Shown: positions 5,861 through 7,945 of the stretch, piece after piece
How the letters are laid out: each line of letters begins with the position of its first letter
Numbering within the stretch: the stretch's first letter is position 1
From: Sphingopyxis sp.
GTDB taxonomy: Bacteria > Pseudomonadota > Alphaproteobacteria > Sphingomonadales > Sphingomonadaceae
NCBI GenBank assembly: GCA_026125835.1
Contig: JAHCKJ010000088.1
Coordinates: 1-7,945, forward strand
Reading direction: 5' to 3'
DNA length: 7,945 bases
Made by a program: the position numbers and the translations under genes
The notes under the pieces: generated by a model
What the model was told of the DNA's origin: nothing
Databases searched by the model: none
What the model saw: the letters and a program-made list of their open reading frames with translations, nothing else

Positions 5861-5867
5861 GTCCCCT
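5861..5867 (-). promoter_or_regulatory. Ribosome binding site of the 3-hydroxybutyryl-CoA dehydrogenase gene
   Basis: The minus strand reads AGGGGAC, 5 bases before the ATG at 5855-5853. It fixes the start at the GxGxxG-containing N-terminus and excludes a long extension through the repeat. Confidence 0.55.
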
Positions 5868-5890
5868 ATCATTTTCAAACCACCCCACCG

Positions 5891-5981
5891 CCGTTCGCCC
5901 TGAGCTTGTCGAAGGGCCGTTCTTGTCTTTCGGCCGGCGCAACAAAGAAGGGCGGTCCTTCGACAAGCTCAGGACAAACGG
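5891..5981. repeat. Large inverted repeat: two facing copies of a sphingomonad intergenic palindromic element
   Basis: The left arm (5891-5924) and right arm (5945-5981) are near-perfect inverted copies. The first 25 bases of the left arm match the reverse complement of the right arm at 23 positions, including a 17-base identical core, CCTGAGCTTGTCGAAGG. The arms continue with weaker pairing to TTCTT/AAGAA around a loop of about 20 bases. This element (core CCTTCGACAAGCTCAGG) is, to my knowledge, scattered in many copies through sphingomonad genomes and gives recurrent spurious peptides such as RPELVEG and FDKLRTNG. It lies between egtD and the dehydrogenase gene and would fold as a long hairpin in RNA, so it could end, attenuate or stabilise the egt transcript. 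No target-site duplication or transposase is visible. Confidence 0.88.
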
Positions 5982-6021
5982 AGAAGGAGGGACCGTTGCT
6001 CTAGGTTCTGATGTCCGGGCG

Positions 6022-7008
6022 TCAAGGGGCCGAGCGGAACTCGGTTGCTTCGGCAAGGATCAGCGCAAAGGCGGGGTCGGCATCGTCCCACGTTGCGATG
6101 GGGGTCCACCCTCCGGCGCGGAGCAGCAGGTTCGCGTCGCGCGGGCCATATTTGTGGCTGTTCTCGCTGTGGATCGTCTCGCCCTTCGCCATCCGATATT
6201 CGCGGCCGTCGACGGTGAAATCCATGTCGCACGCCGCGACCAGATGCATTTCGATCCGCGCATGAACGTCGTTCCAGATCGCGCGATGGGTGAAATTTTC
6301 GACCGGAATGTCGCCGCCCAGCTCGCGATTGATCCGCTCGAGCAGGTTGAGATTGAATGCCGCAGTTACGCCAGCGGGATCGTCATAGGCGCGCTCGAGC
6401 ACCGCAATATCCTTGATCCGGTCGATCCCGATGAGCAGCAAAGACCCTTCGCCGAGCGCTTCGCGCCAGTTGCGGAGCAGATCGATCGCGGTGCGCGCAA
6501 CCATATTGCCGATCGTCGAGCCGGGGAAAAAACCGAGCTTGGGCAGCGGGCAAATCTCGCGCGGCAGCGCGACGCGCTGGGTGAAATCGGCCTCGACCGG
6601 ATAGATGGGCAGGCCCGGGAAGTGGGCGGCGAGCGCCGCGGCGCTGTCGCGCAGGAAATCGCCCGAAATATCGACCGGCACATAAGCGGCGGGCGCGATC
6701 GCGCCGAGCAGCAGCGGCGTCTTGGTCGAACTGCCCGACCCCAGCTCGACCACCGCCCGGTCCGGGCCGATCGCGGCAGCGATATTGGCGGCGTGGCGGG
6801 CGAGCAGATCGGTTTCGCTGCGCGTCGGATAATATTCGGGGAGCGCGGTGATATCCTCGAACAGCGCCGATCCGGTCGCGTCATAGAACCAGCGCGCCGG
6901 AATCGCCTTTTGCCTTTGCGCCAGTCCCGCGCGGACGTCGGCGCGAAAGGCGATGTCGACCCCCGCGTCGTCCGCCGAAACCTGACGGAGATTGCGCACG
7001 ACGCCCAT
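6022..7008 (-). CDS. egtD: EgtD, L-histidine N-alpha-methyltransferase (ergothioneine biosynthesis)
   Basis: The 328-residue enzyme transfers three methyl groups from SAM to the alpha-amine of histidine, giving hercynine, the first step of ergothioneine synthesis. Motifs: WFYDATGSALFEDITALPEYYPTRSE (residues 40-65, read in two parts), the SAM loop ELGSGSSTKT at 88-97, VPVDIS at 110-115 and FFPGSTIGNM at 160-169. Residues matching the mycobacterial histidine site are present: N168, Y208 (in RAYDD), E282 and S284 (in HSENSHK). These are nearly co-numbered with N166, Y206, E282 and S284 of the Mycobacterium enzyme. Length is typical. The ATG at 7008 lies 4 bases after the egtB stop; AAAGGA inside the end of egtB, about 11 bases upstream, can serve as ribosome site. 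Translation is probably coupled to egtB. The protein is soluble and cytosolic. Confidence 0.96.
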   Translation of the reverse strand: MGVVRNLRQVSADDAGVDIAFRADVRAGLAQRQKAIPARWFYDATGSALFEDITALPEYYPTRSETDLLARHAANIAAAIGPDRAVVELGSGSSTKTPLLLGAIAPAAYVPVDISGDFLRDSAAALAAHFPGLPIYPVEADFTQRVALPREICPLPKLGFFPGSTIGNMVARTAIDLLRNWREALGEGSLLLIGIDRIKDIAVLERAYDDPAGVTAAFNLNLLERINRELGGDIPVENFTHRAIWNDVHARIEMHLVAACDMDFTVDGREYRMAKGETIHSENSHKYGPRDANLLLRAGGWTPIATWDDADPAFALILAEATEFRSAP

Positions 7009-7012
7009 GGTT

Positions 7013-7945
7013 TCAAATATCCTTTGCGAGGCGGAGGCCGGTGAACTGCCAACGCTGGTGGGGGTAAAAGAAGTTGCGGTAACTGGCGCGCAGATGGCCG
7101 CGCGGGGTTGCGCAGCTGCCGCCGCGCAGCACGAACTGGCCGCTCATGAACTTGCCATTATATTCGCCGACCGCGCCGGGCGCGGCGCGGAAGCCGGGAT
7201 AGGGGCGATAGGCGCTGCCGGTCCATTCCCAGACGCTGCCGAACATCTGTTGCAGATCGGTGTCATCGACCGCCGCCGCGGGCTGAACGGGTCCGGCGGC
7301 GTCGAGTTGCTGACCGGCAGCCGGATCAAGCCCCGCCGCCGCAGCCTCCCATTCAAATTCGGTCGGCAGGCGCCCGCCCGCCCAGCTGGCGAAGGCGTCG
7401 GCTTCGAAAAAACTGATGTGGGTGACGGGGGCGGCGGGGTCGATATCCTGCCAGCCCGACAGGGTGAACTGGCGATCGCCGTCCCAATAGGCGGGTGCGT
7501 CGATACCCTCGGCCTGCACCCACGCCCAGCCGTCGCTGAGCCATAGCGAGGGGGTGTGATAGCCGCCGTCGGCAATGAACTGCTGCCATTCGCCGTTGCT
7601 GACCGGGCGGCTGGCGAGCGCATGGCGCGCGAGGAGCGTATCGTGGCGCGGGCCTTCGCAATCGAAGGCGAAGCCGCCCCCAGCATGGCCGACGCCGACG
7701 ATACCCGCCTTGCCCTCGATCCATTTCATGGCGGAAAACTGCGAAACTTTACGCGCGATTTCGCTGTCCCAGACCGCCGGGCCGAGGGGGTTCTGCGCAA
7801 AGAGATGCTTGAGGTCGGTGAGCAGCAATTCCTGATGTTGCTGTTCATGATGGATGCCAAGCTCGACCAGCGTCAGCGCGGCGGAGGGCAGGTCGGGCAA
7901 GGCGGTCTGCACCGCGGTGTCGACATGCGCGCGCCAGATGCGGAT
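7013..7945 (-). CDS. egtB: EgtB, hercynine-modifying sulfoxide synthase, C-terminal 310 residues (cut by the right edge)
   Basis: EgtB is a non-heme iron enzyme that joins hercynine to cysteine or gamma-glutamylcysteine with O2, forming the sulfoxide precursor of ergothioneine. The frame is open to the window edge, so the true start and the first iron-ligand His lie outside; 310 residues are visible. A DinB_2-type helical part shows LGIHHEQQHQELLLTD, with H33 and H37 (visible numbering) as the HxxxH iron ligands. The formylglycine-generating-enzyme/C-type-lectin-like domain follows: RLPTEFEWEAA (192-202), FGSVWEWTGS (235-244), VLRGGSCATP (273-281) and YRNFFYPHQRWQFTGLRLA (289-307), the classic EgtB end. 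egtD follows after 4 bases. No egtA, egtC or egtE lies downstream. The tail reads R-N-F-F-x-P-x-Q rather than the mycobacterial R-N-W-D-x-P-x-R, suggesting a cysteine-using type. Confidence 0.95.
   Translation of the reverse strand: MRIWRAHVDTAVQTALPDLPSAALTLVELGIHHEQQHQELLLTDLKHLFAQNPLGPAVWDSEIARKVSQFSAMKWIEGKAGIVGVGHAGGGFAFDCEGPRHDTLLARHALASRPVSNGEWQQFIADGGYHTPSLWLSDGWAWVQAEGIDAPAYWDGDRQFTLSGWQDIDPAAPVTHISFFEADAFASWAGGRLPTEFEWEAAAAGLDPAAGQQLDAAGPVQPAAAVDDTDLQQMFGSVWEWTGSAYRPYPGFRAAPGAVGEYNGKFMSGQFVLRGGSCATPRGHLRASYRNFFYPHQRWQFTGLRLAKDI

Noticed and set aside
5891..5981. CRISPR array or insertion-sequence ends.
   Set aside because: There are only two copies, in opposite orientation, with about 20 bases between them, no spacer series, no transposase and no target duplication; an intergenic palindromic repeat fits better.
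5856..6056. N-terminal extension of about 67 residues on the 3-hydroxybutyryl-CoA dehydrogenase.
   Set aside because: The extra residues (for example FVLSLSKDRP and GPSTSSGRT) are translated from the inverted repeat. The family N-terminus MIVGVIGAGQMG begins at 5855 with its own ribosome site.
5047..7044. A 665-codon open frame on the plus strand opposite the dehydrogenase, repeat and egtD.
   Set aside because: It is antisense to two clearly recognisable enzymes, has Arg/Ala/Ser-rich low-complexity translation, and crosses the intergenic repeat, giving the typical spurious peptides RPELVEGP and SFDKLRTNG. Long antisense frames are normal in GC-rich DNA.
1..7945. tRNA, rRNA, riboswitch or other structured RNA genes.
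   Set aside because: No cloverleaf with a TTC-arm, no rRNA-like segment and no recognisable riboswitch core was found by eye in the non-coding gaps, the longest of which is about 166 bases.

Overview
The window is GC-rich chromosomal DNA, probably from a sphingomonad (Sphingomonadales, Alphaproteobacteria; the general look is Sphingopyxis-like). This rests on base composition, the protein flavours (NupC-type transporter, EgtB/EgtD pair, 3-hydroxyacyl-CoA dehydrogenase, microsomal-type epoxide hydrolase) and an inverted pair of the intergenic repeat with core CCTTCGACAAGCTCAGG, which is very common in sphingomonad genomes. Species cannot be fixed from this window. There is no RNA gene, insertion sequence, CRISPR array or prophage, and no frameshifted gene.

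Layout. Bases 1-130 (minus strand) hold the start of a secreted protein cut by the left edge. A 164-base divergent spacer separates it from a NupC-family nucleoside transporter (295-1638, plus). A short gap with a stem-loop leads to a two-gene plus-strand unit: a secreted beta/gamma-crystallin-like protein (1745-2356) and an MliC-type lysozyme-inhibitor lipoprotein (2371-2691). These converge, with only 9 bases between stop codons, on a long minus-strand run that fills the rest of the window.

In the direction of transcription, right to left, that run is: egtB (partial, cut by the right edge), egtD, a 166-base spacer with the large inverted repeat, a 3-hydroxybutyryl-CoA dehydrogenase gene, a small secreted glycine-zipper protein of unknown function, a class I methyltransferase and an epoxide hydrolase. 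egtB and egtD are separated by 4 bases and form the core of ergothioneine biosynthesis: EgtD trimethylates histidine to hercynine and EgtB attaches the sulfur at the imidazole. The last four genes are separated by 38, 4 and 14 bases and could share a transcript starting downstream of the repeat.

How they work together. The supported functional groups are (1) ergothioneine synthesis, a thiol antioxidant pathway; (2) an envelope pair, crystallin-like protein plus lysozyme inhibitor; (3) acyl-CoA and epoxide metabolism, perhaps only loosely linked; and (4) nucleoside uptake. I see no clear evidence of a wholly new multi-gene system. The points most worth a second look are the substrate type of EgtB, the unassigned C-terminal Cys-containing domain of the crystallin-like protein, the glycine-zipper protein, the inverted repeat, and the cryptic GTG-started secreted gene at the left edge.
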